In this document: positions 21,716 through 32,112 of the stretch, piece after piece | Numbering within the stretch: position 1 is the stretch's first letter | Layout of the letters: each line of letters begins with the position of its first letter | Assembly: GCA_010093605.1 (NCBI GenBank) | Contig: MU004193.1 | Location: 62,001-126,000, forward strand | Origin: Lophium mytilinum | Lineage: Eukaryota > Ascomycota > Dothideomycetes > Mytilinidiales > Mytilinidiaceae | Length of the DNA: 64,000 bases | Direction: 5' to 3' | Made by a program: the position numbers and the translations under genes | The notes under the pieces: generated by a model | What the model was told of the DNA's origin: nothing | The model's input: the letters and a program-made list of their open reading frames with translations, nothing else | Database searches by the model: none

Positions 21716-22270
21716 ATGTCGTTGCTCTCACGCCCCAACACGCCCCCAAACATTCCCATGTTCAGATATCTCGAAGGATGCCGCGCAGCACGCCATCAAA
21801 ACTTGACCGACCAGTGGCTAATGATGTACCAAGATCCAACTATGAGAGATATCTGGCCAGATCTTTGTGCCATAGCACAGCCGAAGTGGGATAGATCTTT
21901 TGAAGAACTCTCGGGATTCATTCACCGACGTCAAATGACATCCAATGATCACATCAAGTACAGGATGCGGCAACTGAATGCATGGCGATCTCAAGAGCCG
22001 CGCACTTCCTTCCCACCGCAACGCATTCTTGGACCCTGGATTTCGCCTGAACAAGATCCGGACTGGGCAGACTTTTGCGCGGGTCCCATGGAGGGCGATC
22101 CAAAAGATATGTACCCAGATATGCAAAGGCAACTTGCGGGCAGAATCGCAGTCCTGAAATGGCAAAAGCAGCTAGAGAAAGACCCACCGGCAGAGTACGT
22201 TGTTGCTCCCAAGGTCGTGAAGCGAGTTCTGAAGCGAGCCAGGGGAGAATCCTCCCATCGTTTGGGCTAG
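21716..22270 (+). CDS. Paralogous orphan protein with QPKWD core, member 2
   Basis: The start at 21716 (acaccATGtc) is preferred over 21680 because its MS opening matches the paralogue and the context is better, giving 184 residues. The core CAIAQPKWDRSFEELS and the following RMRQLNAWRSQEPR block align with the gene at 20398. The C-terminus VLKWQKQLEKDPPAEYVVAP carries the full KV..WL..LE.DPPVEY signature of the genes at 18458 and 19429, then a basic tail (KVVKRVLKRARGESSHR). It therefore bridges both subfamilies. No signal peptide, membrane segment or catalytic motif is seen. Confidence 0.6.
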   Translation: MSLLSRPNTPPNIPMFRYLEGCRAARHQNLTDQWLMMYQDPTMRDIWPDLCAIAQPKWDRSFEELSGFIHRRQMTSNDHIKYRMRQLNAWRSQEPRTSFPPQRILGPWISPEQDPDWADFCAGPMEGDPKDMYPDMQRQLAGRIAVLKWQKQLEKDPPAEYVVAPKVVKRVLKRARGESSHRLG

Positions 22271-22734
22271 GCTCTTGTACACCCCCTTGATTGAACACTT
22301 GGTAGCTGGTCATACTGACCGCTACCCATGAGACCTGGATACCAAGGATCGAACCTAGGAGATTATGCCTAGTTCGAATACCCTGAGAAATCAATTTTAA
22401 CCCCTACAATAACTTTTCTTCTTCTCCGGCATGTGACTAGTACGTGAATACCGAAAGCAACCTCGATGATCTTTGTTCCTGACATTCTGTTCGCCGGCGT
22501 AAGACCAAATCGCTCCCCTCCAGAATCTCCAGTTTCATTGTCAGGTAACACGACGAGGATTATGTAAGAACAATCGTGTAAGTCTGATGCGTCTACAATG
22601 ATTCATCCGTACCTGTGATTTCCTGATCATGGGTATAACATGCTCCAAACTCACGCGCACAGACAGGAATTTTGCATCATCAAGATTGTAGTACTCGCAC
22701 ACACGAAGCGTTGAAGTGGGTACCTTATTCCACC
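22271..22734. other. Intergenic region with a short hairpin
   Basis: It contains an imperfect inverted repeat at 22349-22377 (TCGAACCTAGG and CCTAGTTCGA). The GTTCGAAT string recalls a tRNA B box, but no cloverleaf could be built. No other feature. Confidence 0.4.
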
Positions 22735-23262
22735 ATGTTCTTCTTCAACCCCACCCAAAACCCCCTGCCCAGCCCCTTGATGCCCCTGCCTAGCACCCTA
22801 ATGTTCGCATCCACCCCCGAAGAACGCGACCAGATCGAGCGCGAGGTAGCCTCAATGGGCACCGAAACGTTGCCAGAGTGGTCCGACATCATTCGCGCGC
22901 GTTATCGACAGCTCTGCCAGGACCTGATGACGCGTGGCACACCTCTGCCTCTGAGTAGAGTAGAGATCTCGAAAGCGTTCCATTGGTGTACCCTCGAAGA
23001 AGCGAAGCAAGAGCCGCGTCTTCGTGCCCGTCTTCGGCAACTGAAAGCTGAGCACGAGAAGGCACACATGCGGGAACAGACGAAAATGATAACCGCACAA
23101 CACCCAGCACAGCCCTCAAAGAAGGCGAAGAAGGGCCGTGAGATGGACAAGCCGTTTTGGGCTACGTACTTGGTCTTGCTAGTCCTCTGTCTTGTCATGC
23201 TTGATCGTGTCTTCGGGTTCAAGCCGTTTGGGAAAATTACTAAGGATGGATTCGAGGTCTAA
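22735..23262 (+). CDS. Tail-anchored orphan protein, member 1
   Basis: The start at 22735 (caccATGttc) gives 175 residues. A Pro-rich N-terminus precedes a core with TPEERDQIEREVASM, IIRARYRQLCQDLMTRGTPLP and EISKAFHWCTLEEAK. A charged helical stretch follows, then one hydrophobic segment at about 142-162 (YLVLLVLCLVMLDRVFGF) and a 13-residue tail, suggesting a C-terminal membrane anchor with the N-terminus in the cytosol. The core aligns with residues 93-170 of the neighbouring gene at 23829 (ER...E.EIA, IKARYQCLLQMM...G.P.P, EI.NAFYFC). The family is not recognised. No signal peptide. Confidence 0.55.
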   Translation: MFFFNPTQNPLPSPLMPLPSTLMFASTPEERDQIEREVASMGTETLPEWSDIIRARYRQLCQDLMTRGTPLPLSRVEISKAFHWCTLEEAKQEPRLRARLRQLKAEHEKAHMREQTKMITAQHPAQPSKKAKKGREMDKPFWATYLVLLVLCLVMLDRVFGFKPFGKITKDGFEV

Positions 23263-23828
23263 ACTGGATCTTGAATCAATGATTCTGGGGGTGTGGGTGC
23301 AAGTACATTTACTTGTCTCAAGTGTACACGAGAGAGTATAGCCAGTAGCAAACTAAGGTGATCTTGCGCTCCAAATACAAATCTTTGCATATTGCATGTA
23401 CCTTTTTCCTTCTGCGAGTCAGGTGACATGTATTGCGATGGAGAGATGGATGAAGAAACTCTACCTCATCTTTCAAGACCAATTTCCTCGCTCAGTGTCA
23501 GGACTATCATGTACTCATTACGAACCCAAACCCCGAATAGCCATCTCATTTGTTCGTCGCTTGAACCATCGAAACATTGTGCACAGAGACCGCGGCAATA
23601 GCAACCCTACTAAGAGCATTTTGAATATATGTAATGACAGTATCATAACCTCACAATGCCCCTGAACCTCGTCGTGAAAGCGCCCTCTGCACTGTATATA
23701 CTGAGCCGTCTTCCTCCAAGATCAGCCTCATCACACCAGACCAACCCTGCTTCGTCTTTTGACGTTGTTCCCTCAACCCTAACGATATCTCAGGGGTTCC
23801 CCGAATCGACGGTACATACCTTCCCAAA
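23263..23828. other. Intergenic region
   Basis: There are 566 nt between the two tail-anchored paralogues. Short plus frames (23392-23601, 23396-23665) have no domain. An open frame starting at 23656 overlaps the next gene in another frame and is a shadow of its repeats. Confidence 0.45.
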
Positions 23829-24779
23829 ATGTCCCCCCACTTCTCCGTCGGAGCCTTCGTGCGAACTAGTGCGGAGCGCCAATTCATGGAGCTTGAGGTC
23901 GGTGAAGAAGCTGACAGCTGCTTCCCAGCCGAGACCTCCGTACGAACCAGCGAAGAGCGTCAATTCATGGAATTCGAAATCGACGAAGAAGCCCCCACCT
24001 TCTCCCCAGCCGAGAACTCCATGCTAACTAGCGAACAAGGCCAAATCAAGGAGCTCGATGTCGGCGAAGGAGCTTCTAGCTTCCCCCGAGCCGAGACCTC
24101 CATACTAACCAGCAAAGAACGCCAACTCATGGAACTCGAGATCGCCGACGAAGCGATTCGCCACTTCCCCGAACACGGGGATGAGATCAAAGCCCGCTAC
24201 CAATGCCTGCTCCAAATGATGGCCAAAAACGGCTACCCCAAACCCGTCGAACAGCAGGAGATTGCCAATGCGTTCTACTTCTGCCTAATGCAGCTGAAGC
24301 ACAAGCTCGATAACCAAGGTAAGGAAGAGTATACCGACGACGACGACGCCATCTACAGTTCAGAGGAAGATTATTCTTACTGGGCGGACGATGAGAGCGG
24401 GTCGGATACCCTCGTTGACGGCTCCGAAAGCGACGAGACCGATCCAGAGACACTATTTGGCGATTCCGATAGCGATGGGATGAAGAAACGCAGGGACGGT
24501 CAGCGTCCCACCCCCCGGCATCGTCCGCCTTGGGGTTACTACCCGCGCTACCCGCAAAAGCGCGATGGCCAGCAGCAGACGCAGGCGGTGCAGCCCAGGC
24601 CCTTGACTCCAAGCGAGGAGGCGCTTCGTGAGCGCGCAGTCATTGTGACTTACTGGGCGTGCCTTATCATAGCGGTGCTGCTTTTTTCAAAGCTTTTCGA
24701 GATAGTCTCCGGGGCTCGTGGGACCTTTAAGATGTCAGCGAGCATTATGTTCGTCTTGTTTCTCTTCGGTCCCCGTTAG
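23829..24779 (+). CDS. Tail-anchored orphan protein with four 27-residue repeats, member 2
   Basis: The protein has 316 residues. Residues 8-115 are four tandem 27-residue repeats of consensus ETS.LTS.ERQ.MELE..EEA..FPA, encoded by 81-bp units at 23850-24173. The last unit runs into a core (DEIKARYQCLLQMMAKNGYP, then EIANAFYFCLMQLKHK) homologous to the gene at 22735. An acidic stretch (YTDDDD, SEEDYSYWADDESGSD, DSDSDG), a Pro/Arg/Gln-rich stretch and two hydrophobic segments (about 270-290 and 302-315) follow. Like its neighbour it should be membrane-anchored near the C-terminus. The single repeat-like unit in the neighbour suggests the repeats expanded here. Function unknown. Confidence 0.6.
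   Translation: MSPHFSVGAFVRTSAERQFMELEVGEEADSCFPAETSVRTSEERQFMEFEIDEEAPTFSPAENSMLTSEQGQIKELDVGEGASSFPRAETSILTSKERQLMELEIADEAIRHFPEHGDEIKARYQCLLQMMAKNGYPKPVEQQEIANAFYFCLMQLKHKLDNQGKEEYTDDDDAIYSSEEDYSYWADDESGSDTLVDGSESDETDPETLFGDSDSDGMKKRRDGQRPTPRHRPPWGYYPRYPQKRDGQQQTQAVQPRPLTPSEEALRERAVIVTYWACLIIAVLLFSKLFEIVSGARGTFKMSASIMFVLFLFGPR
23850..24173 (+). repeat. Four 81-bp tandem coding repeats
   Basis: Four in-frame 81-bp units encode the 27-residue repeats of the gene at 23829. The first two units are the most alike (VRTS.ERQFME.E), and the third is the most diverged. In-frame unit length points to expansion under coding constraint. Confidence 0.7.
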
Positions 24780-25783
24780 CATGGGAAGCTGGGCTCCTAT
24801 GTTTCATTGGGGTGATCCGAGCTAGTGTGGGAGAAGCGTAATTATGCGTGTTTAACATGTTCGTTTTGACTAGCGCACAGAATTTCTTAAGCTTGCCTGG
24901 TTCGGATTTGCCTTCTTGTCTGTCATGAGATCCCATAACTTTTCGACAGTTCCCTCGCTGGTGATTGTGACTTGAGCGCCCGTGCTGTGAAAATACTGTG
25001 TTTCCATAGATCTGCTCTCGGTGCACGTAGATATCCTGGTGGTAGCGTGGATCGCAACTCAGGCCCACCAAGCTTCATTTTCCAACACGGGCAGGAAATG
25101 TAAGGACCTGCATAGGGCTGGAAGGCATGCACACCTCGCCTCATATCTAGCGAGAAAGACATTGTTGAGTGTATCAAGGCTTCGCTGAAGTCGAAACTGA
25201 CATTGACGCGATTACCAATGCGACTAGCGCTGTAGTCACGTGGCGCAAGCCTACAAATACAAGTACTCCATATCAAACAATTGCGAATGCGGTCGCTGTT
25301 CGTCTACATCAAGGTGAAGTCTGAGCTCTCCGAGGCTAGAAGATGCATGCTGAAGAAGTCCACTGCGACGTCAAGAGGCAATGAAGAGGGACGAGGCCGT
25401 CGCCTCTGGCTCGGTGTTGTGCCATGACTTGAAGATCGATGAAAATGATTTATGAAATGTAAGATCATTAACACTGCAACATGATGCAAGCACGGAGAAA
25501 AGATGGTTCTTCTTACGACGTGGGGGGCTTGAAATGGGAATGGTGATATTTGATGGTATAGAACAAAAATAGTCCTTTGCGACAGCTTACCCACGGATAG
25601 TCCCTAAATCAACTCCTCGCTACCTAAACACTTTTACATGAATGATCAACCCGGACTAAAACGTCGGTCTAGTCACAGGCGATCGTGTGGTTCCGCATAA
25701 CATAAGGTCGCATTCCGTCTCTTCCTCAGACTATTGACTCCCGACCCGATAAAATCCCTGATGATGCAATATTCGTACTTGCT
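24780..25783. other. Intergenic region, 1 kb
   Basis: It lies between convergent genes. Minus open frames at 24923-25276 and 25304-25594 were read and show no domain, weak composition and no splicing partner. Nothing else is recognised. Confidence 0.5.
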
Positions 25784-26693
25784 TTATGCCAGCTCTGTTC
25801 GTTCCACGTTGGGCATCTCATAGGCCTGTTGCGGCGGCGCCGGTTGCGGCGTATGTTGATACGCCGCCTTCGGATCTTGTAACGGATACACCCCGCCACC
25901 CTGGTGGGCCACGCCCGCAACGTTCCCGCCCTGCCCGCCGTACTGCCATTGCGCGAGCTGCTTTTTGTGCTTGCGATGTTGGAATAACAGTCCTGCTAAG
26001 CTTGCCACGAGCAAGATACCCAACGGGATGCCGACTCCCGCTCCGATTGCCGCGTCGTGCCCGCCTGAAGTTGACTTCACAGTCACAGTGGCTGCGGCCG
26101 GTGCGGACGTCGCAGAGGTTGGCGATGCGGTAGATTGGGTCCCGGACGCGGTGCTAGCGGATGCTACCTGCTCGAGAGGACCCCAGTTGGCGATTACTTT
26201 GCCTACGTTGAAGGTGGCGTCCTCGCCGTAGCATTCGTTGGCGGTGGCGTTGAAGCTCAGGCAGCAGAACTGGCTGTCTTGGCTAGGATTGAGGATGCCG
26301 ACGATGGGACAGGCTGAATTCGTGTATGCTGTAGTGAAGTGTGTTAGCAGTGTCGTCTCAGATGGCTGCAATGCTTGAGATTGTACTTTTGCGACATGGT
26401 CCAGGGCAAGATGAGGCTCCCCAGCTCTTATCTGTGCAAGAGTCGCGGTAAAGATATCCTGGGTTCGTCTGTCCTTGAGCAAAGCAGAGTCCATTGTCCA
26501 AGCAGACCTCGTTGATAGGATCGCAACAGTGGCTGTGGCCATCGGCGGTGTCGGTGTAGCAGGGCCTGTGGTTGGTCCGAGGGTCTCCATTCGGCACGTA
26601 GCAGCTGGTTGGCACCTTGATGGCCTCGACGGGGACCAGAGTCGCGAGCAGAAGAACGGCTCCCGCCATGGGTAGCGCAAATCGGGTAATCAT
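25784..26693 (-). CDS. Single-pass membrane protein with Cys-rich ectodomain
   Basis: Two exons (26693-26387 and 26328-25784) are joined across a 58-nt intron with a GCTAAC branch and CACTACAG acceptor, giving 283 residues. There is a signal peptide (about 1-24, MAGAVLLLATLVPVEA), then a Cys-rich ectodomain (SCYVPNG, PCY, HCCDPINEVCLDNGLC, DSCTDKSWGASSCPGPC, ACPIVG, FCCLSFNATANECYG). A Ser/Thr-rich stalk, a transmembrane segment at about 196-218 (IGAGVGIPLGILLVASLAGLLF), a basic stop-transfer (HRKHKK) and a Gly/Pro/Gln-rich cytosolic tail follow. This architecture resembles fungal wall-sensor-like and Cys-rich surface proteins. It lacks a recognisable WSC or lectin domain. The ligand is unknown. 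Confidence 0.75.
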
Positions 26694-27789
26694 GGTGTTT
26701 CTCAAGATTCCTACAGCCGCAGGAAGTCGTGTGAAGGATGAGAATTGAAAGCAGACGCTGAGACGGGATCCCACAGTCTTTGAGTCGCACATGAAACCCC
26801 ATCATACGCCCGTGGTAATTGTCATAGCGGGCAGTGCCAGCCCTGCGCCTGCAACCTTGAATCCTTCGCGTCTCATCGTGGCGGTAGCGTTGGTCTAAAA
26901 GTGGCTCAGCCGTAGAATTAAGGGTTGTGAGCCTATGATGTAGGCTGTTGGTGTTGTATTTGCGGGGGCAGCTAGAAGGCTATTTACGGCCCCCACACGA
27001 GCCGCAGCTTTGGAGTCGATCGACAGAGTTAGGCCTCCCAGCTCCGGCTCTTCACAGCCTCACCCGGGACGCCGGCGCTTAGAAATCCTTCCATCGTAAT
27101 TCCACACGACTAGTCTTTACTTCGCGGCCCCCAGAAATAATAGCAGTACTGGCCTATCTCTGGAGGGCGGGTTTTCAGCGGATTTGAGTAGCGAGAACAG
27201 CTGTAAACGTACCCGAATTGCATGAGCCTTGAAGCCTGTGCTATTTGCCCGAAACGCCAAGAAGATCAACATCTCACTTTCGATAGCCCGTCTATTTTAC
27301 CTTTTTCAGGCCCCTGCTTCTCGTGCGTATTGCCTTTGTAGGATGCTGCTTACCCTTGTAGAGAAAATGTCTTGCGGACGCTTATTAGTCCGTGGGGCCA
27401 ATACTCGGCCTGATCGCTACACGACCTTCGTACAAAAGTAGTAACTGGGATCGTATGATATATGAAGAGAGGCATCGGGTGTAACGAATGGCCTATTACA
27501 AGAGCTATAACGACAGCTACTCAACGCAATCATATCCTTGGACGGCCCCGCCGGTTCTTCATTGTAGTCTCAAGGAGATAGCGGATTCACGAATCTCGTC
27601 GCATTCTTAGCCCTCCTGTAATAGAAGATTACTCATCTCGCCATGAATTGTCCCAACGGGTACATGTTTCCTCGTTGCCTACAATATTGAGCTCTCTAGC
27701 CCCTTGTTGACGATCCGGAGAAGGGCAGCTATGCGGGAAAGGACGAAAAGAAGCGCAGCTGAAGCTTTCGAGTCTGCTTGACTTATACT
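26694..27789. other. Intergenic region, 1.1 kb
   Basis: It holds the promoter of the membrane-protein gene and the 3' side of the HET gene, both minus. The plus frame at 27229-27441 has no recognisable content. I see nothing else. Confidence 0.5.
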
Positions 27790-30147
27790 TCACGCCATCG
27801 GAACCCTCTTCCTCACCGGCTCAGCATCCCAAAAAGCCTCAATAAGACAAAACCCCACCCCCACTCTATACGCAACTCCATCCCTCCACTCCAAAGCCAG
27901 CACATCGTACGCTTGCCATTTGAGCTCAAACGAATAGTCGTTGAAATACGACGCCGCACCCCTCTCATCGTTTATCTTCCGCAGCTTCTCTCTTTCCGCG
28001 TATCCTTCTCTTAAACCTAGTACATCAGCATCATCTTCCGGCGGGTCCTCCCAAGCTTCATTATTAACGCCATACGCCGTTCTAGATATCGCGGCGAACT
28101 CAATACATCTAGGTTCTACATCAGAGCTGCCATCGCCGTGAAAATACGCGGTGCCGCAGAAGCGGCCGTAGCGATCGAAGAGCGTTCGCGAGCTTACGCT
28201 GGGATCTGGGACGCGGTCTGTTTCTGTTTTCCTGATTAATAGGACGCCTTGTCCAGGTTCAGTTGATATGCGCGCTGTGTATGCCTTAAAAGTCAAGATG
28301 GGGGAGTTCTCCTTCAGAGACCTCCGATGTTGCATTGCAGCAGGGACCGGTTTTGATACTGGATGCGTGAATAGGATATTCGGTTTGCCGGGTCTAAAGT
28401 AACCGGGCGGAGCGTCAATGTCCAAGGGTTTGCGCTGCCATGCCACGCCGTCGCTAGTCTCCAAGCCTCTTTCTGTTCCGCGCCACTCGCTCGTGGTGAA
28501 CTCTGTTTCGTCTTCGGCGTCGACGAAGGCAATCCGGCTGAAATGGGTTGATTCGAAGACCGGCATGACAATGGGGCCTCGCCAACCTGCCCAACTCCAA
28601 CTGGGGAACAGCTCATCCCCCGTAGCATCGTCGAGTCTGCGTTCTAAGTGCTGAATAGGACGCCATGGAAGCGCAACATCAAGTTCCGAAGATGGCATAC
28701 CATAAAGGAAATCCCGACAAAAGTCCGCGCGCATGACGTTGAGGACTCCTTCGAAGGCTCTCAGCGTATCCGTTTGGTAAGTAAGCGTCTTACCGGAGTA
28801 GAGGTGGACCGCAAGAGCGAAATGCATTAATAGTGATATACCCCCTGAAGCTCTGACAAGTGATCCTCCCGTAGGAAACCCTCGCCCATCCGGCAAGCCG
28901 TCGTCCACAGCGTGATGAAAAGGCTGGTGGATGTCTTCTGTGGTGACTCCGTCTTCGCTCTCGTATTGAATACCATCGCGGGCGAAGAAGATCAATCGTC
29001 TTGATAGGGCGTGCTCCTGGTATGTCCATCCACGCGTAGGCCAGTCCTTTGGACCGGAATTGGGAAGTATTATTTGGCGGTTAGCTAGCGTTACACCGTG
29101 GACATTGACTACGTGTTGCTTCCATCGGCCACTAGTTAGGCGCACTCCTGGGAGACCAGCGTGGCAGCTAGAGCCATACATAGCCACTATTGTGACCATA
29201 GCGGATGTGTATATCTGATCCATGGCATTGATTTGGACCAACTTCATAAAATCGTCGTCTTGAACAATACAAAGACTGTCCACCCAAAGGTAACGTTCAC
29301 CGATGCGGGACACAAAGAGCATCGCATCTGCTATTGTCAGAGGAATTTCGGCGTCAGTCGAAGCTAGACTTCCTGGGCATCTGAGGCGACTATCATTTGC
29401 TTTGGTGTTCTGGAAATGCTGAGGCCCACCCCAAACATAGCTCAGGGCCAGATACCTGCAGCTCTGAGATCCTTCGATCAGGACAATGCATTGATCACGT
29501 ACGTCAATAAGCCGGAACCCGTCCGGGGTGTTTCCTGAAGTGCCTGGATCTGAAAGAGTAGGTGTGAATTGAGTTACCCACTCTCGTGCGTTTTCGAAGT
29601 TGATCTGCTCATGGACCCGAGCACCCTCATATGGCGTGCGATCCTCGCGGAGCCTATGTATGAAGATGTGATCAAATACATGGAAGGATTGCGGAATGAT
29701 TCTAAGCGAGATGACTAAGTCATAGACCTCTTCTTCAGCACGTGTGTTTCTGCTGGTGCCTAGCGAGCAGAAAACCAGTGGGAAGGGACAGGCATCGATG
29801 TTGATAGACTGCAGAAGGTTGGGAATAGTTTCGTACTTGGCAGCGACTGCCGAGATGACAAGATGGCAGAATTTGCACGTGTTTGACTTGGAAAAGATAT
29901 CGCTCAGTAGTCCGAGAGGGACTGCAGGCATTTCAGGGATGGCATAATCCGTCCATTGACCTTGCCAATACAGCTTTACATGATGAGGCTGATCGTCTTC
30001 GAGAACTCCTGAGACGTGCCGATCCCAATGTTCGCGGTCGAGATCGTGGTGAAGAAGCCATTCGAAGTGAATTTCGCGACAGATCGAGCAAAGGTTTAGG
30101 TCGTCTTCGGTGGAAGATGGAGCACGATACCATGGCTTATCAGGCAT
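27790..30147 (-). CDS. HET-domain (heterokaryon incompatibility-like) protein
   Basis: A single exon encodes 785 residues. The HET domain occupies about residues 230-380, with its three blocks: YLALSYVWGGP (232-242), a middle block IPLTIADAMLFVSRIGERYL continuing WVDSLCIVQDD (268-298) and RGWTYQEHALSRR (372-384). HET proteins trigger growth arrest or cell death when unlike fungal individuals fuse. HET is usually the death effector, with specificity lying elsewhere. N-terminal Cys pairs (CSIC at 20-23, CKFC at 91-94) are common in this large family. The C-terminal 400 residues have no recognised domain: no WD40, NACHT or ankyrin repeat. HET genes are often polymorphic, so allele variation is expected but not visible here. 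Confidence 0.9.
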   Translation of the reverse strand: MPDKPWYRAPSSTEDDLNLCSICREIHFEWLLHHDLDREHWDRHVSGVLEDDQPHHVKLYWQGQWTDYAIPEMPAVPLGLLSDIFSKSNTCKFCHLVISAVAAKYETIPNLLQSINIDACPFPLVFCSLGTSRNTRAEEEVYDLVISLRIIPQSFHVFDHIFIHRLREDRTPYEGARVHEQINFENAREWVTQFTPTLSDPGTSGNTPDGFRLIDVRDQCIVLIEGSQSCRYLALSYVWGGPQHFQNTKANDSRLRCPGSLASTDAEIPLTIADAMLFVSRIGERYLWVDSLCIVQDDDFMKLVQINAMDQIYTSAMVTIVAMYGSSCHAGLPGVRLTSGRWKQHVVNVHGVTLANRQIILPNSGPKDWPTRGWTYQEHALSRRLIFFARDGIQYESEDGVTTEDIHQPFHHAVDDGLPDGRGFPTGGSLVRASGGISLLMHFALAVHLYSGKTLTYQTDTLRAFEGVLNVMRADFCRDFLYGMPSSELDVALPWRPIQHLERRLDDATGDELFPSWSWAGWRGPIVMPVFESTHFSRIAFVDAEDETEFTTSEWRGTERGLETSDGVAWQRKPLDIDAPPGYFRPGKPNILFTHPVSKPVPAAMQHRRSLKENSPILTFKAYTARISTEPGQGVLLIRKTETDRVPDPSVSSRTLFDRYGRFCGTAYFHGDGSSDVEPRCIEFAAISRTAYGVNNEAWEDPPEDDADVLGLREGYAEREKLRKINDERGAASYFNDYSFELKWQAYDVLALEWRDGVAYRVGVGFCLIEAFWDAEPVRKRVPMA

Positions 30148-31030
30148 GTCTCAAGGAAAGCAGAGCCACGAAACGCGATGCTACAGTGACAGGCCACAAG
30201 TCTGGGCACACTGGCACTCCACTGCTTAGGGTGCCCCACGGTATTCTGAAGATCCAAAAGGTGATGTCAAGGTTCAAGCAGTGTAAATTGGACTGCTTCT
30301 TAATTAATTGGTTGCTCAGCAGCCGGGCTGCCCCCGACAGTGGTATCGAGTGAGCAATTTGGATCCTAGCTGTAAAGAGTCAATGTGCCCAGACTTGAGG
30401 CCTAGTATTGTAGCGACTAGTGTCTGTAGGGTCATGGGGAGCATGTTAGGAGTGATTGTGGGAAAGGTGCTGGCGAGGTTGGAGGTCCGAGTGCGAGAGG
30501 GTAGTGAGGAGCAAAGGGCAGCTTATGCTCGTGTTTTAAGTACCCTGGCATTTTTTTCCACCGCGCGTCTCAATTCGCCGGGCGTTCGAACGATTGCGCG
30601 TGGCAGTGCAAGACCCTTCGCTAGGTAGAATATCCTTCGCATTAATTACAACTACTATAGGCAAAAACACAACAGAATCTTTCATTTCAAAGATGGTGTA
30701 GAATTAAAGGGAATAAGTTAAGCGTGGTCTATATATTGTCTTGCATGTTCGTCGTTGATGGTATAACCTCAGGATGGCTATCTGGCCAGGCTAGACAAAC
30801 GGTCGGGAAGGATCGACCTTGGGGAGATCCACACTAGCTGCAATCAAGTCCAGGAGATGCTACCAAACGTCCAGGCTTGGCCTGGTTATCATTCCAGGCC
30901 TTCAGCAGGTAAGTATAGACGAAAAAGTGCAGATTCCCAAATGGAAAGCAATTAGTTTTTATGTGAGAGCTACATCCTGCCCATGTCCTCGCCGATCTGA
31001 AAATGAACTATGGCCCTAGGATATCCGTCA
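30148..31030. other. Intergenic region
   Basis: This is the promoter side of the HET gene and the 3' side of the peroxiredoxin gene. Plus frames at 30308-30628 and 30819-31019 were inspected and show no domain. Confidence 0.5.
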
Positions 31031-31844
31031 CTAGCCAGGCTGTGCTTGTTTCGTGAAGGAGAATCTTTCCTTAGACAACGGTGCATACCGAAGGTACGGC
31101 TTCACTGCATGATGATCGGGGAATAAAGTCTTGGCCTCCTCGTTGCTAACGCTCGGATGAATGATGACATGGTCGCCCACGTTCCAGTTGACGGGCGTTG
31201 CGACACGGTGCTTATCGCTAGCCTGAAGAGAGTCAACCACACGGAGAAGCTCTGTAGTGCTACGCCCCGTCGAGGCTGGATAGGATTGGATGAGGCGAAT
31301 GGTCTTTTTGGGATCGATGATGAAGACGGAGCGAATCGTGAGTGCCATGCCCCTCGAGTCCACGTTGCGCATGTCCTGGTAGTCAAGCCTATTCCCAGGT
31401 CAGCCCGAGTTTTTGAAATTCATTAGAGGCAGGTTGTTCACATGTCATAATCAAAAGCGATCTTTCGGTCTTTGTCACCAATAATAGGAAACGTCAATGC
31501 ACATCCAGCAATTTCGTCAATATCATTGATCCATCCGCCATGAGTCTCGACCGTGTTCGCAGAGAGGCCGATCAGTTTGACACCACGCTTGGTGAACTCT
31601 GGCGCGTGCTTCGCCAGAGCGGCAAGTTCAGTCGTGCACACTGGTGTGTAGTCTTCAGGATGAGAAAAAAGGATTGCCCATGCATCGCCGATCCATTCGT
31701 GGAAATCGATGGGGCCGATTGTCGTCTCAGCCTGGAAGTTTGGGGCAGCGGAGCCCAATCGAAGGCTAAATGGCAAAGGTCAGCATGTACTGTACCGAGC
31801 CTTAATAACTGCACCTACGTGGTCGATTTAGGCTCAGCGGCCAT
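31031..31844 (-). CDS. 1-Cys peroxiredoxin (Prx6 class)
   Basis: Three exons (31844-31819, 31765-31442, 31388-31031) encode 235 residues. Both introns are 53 nt with CTGAC branch sites. The first exon encodes only MAAEPKSTT before the LRLGSAAPNF start of the fold. The peroxidatic Cys is C52 in HPEDYTPVCTTE, and the Prx6-type partner motifs GLSAN, FPIIGDKDR and NWNVGDHVIIHPSV are present. The 1-Cys class reduces H2O2 and lipid hydroperoxides, using glutathione or thioredoxin as resolvant; yeast PRX1 is mitochondrial. The short N-terminus lacks an obvious mitochondrial presequence, so location is open. It is divergently transcribed from the histidine kinase, with 268 bp between start codons. 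Confidence 0.9.
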
Positions 31845-32112
31845 TGTGAAGTATTTACAAGTGTCTGTTGTTTGATGAATACCTAGAGAAATGAGCCAAG
31901 ACAGGTTGCCACAGTTGATACTTCCAAGTTTATTTGCCGTCGCGATGACGCAATGTCGGAGTTTCGGAGCAACGACTTCCGCATCTTACCGCGAACTTCG
32001 TGCCACAGACGTGGCTAAAGACATATCAATTTCTGTGTGAAGCACACCTCTATCAATAGTCATGTCGTAGATAACGATACAGTAGCGGCGAGGACCTCTG
32101 GGCTGACTCGCA
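31845..32112. promoter_or_regulatory. Divergent promoter of peroxiredoxin and histidine kinase
   Basis: The 268 bp must drive both genes. TGACGCAA at 31946-31953 resembles an ATF/CREB-type half site, and TGACTC at 32104-32109 resembles a bZIP half site next to the kinase start. Fungal oxidative-stress regulators (Atf1 and Yap1 classes) are bZIP factors, so shared stress control is plausible but inferred. No TATA consensus was seen. Confidence 0.4.

Noticed and set aside
22330-22400. tRNA gene suggested by a GTTCGAAT string
   Set aside because: No A box at the right distance and no acceptor stem could be paired; it is explained by the local hairpin.
23656-24027. Open plus-strand frame of 123 codons overlapping the repeat-bearing gene
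   Set aside because: Its repeated SVNSWN/RSANSWS text is the alternative-frame reading of the 81-bp repeats; the frame of the 316-codon gene has the homology to the neighbour.
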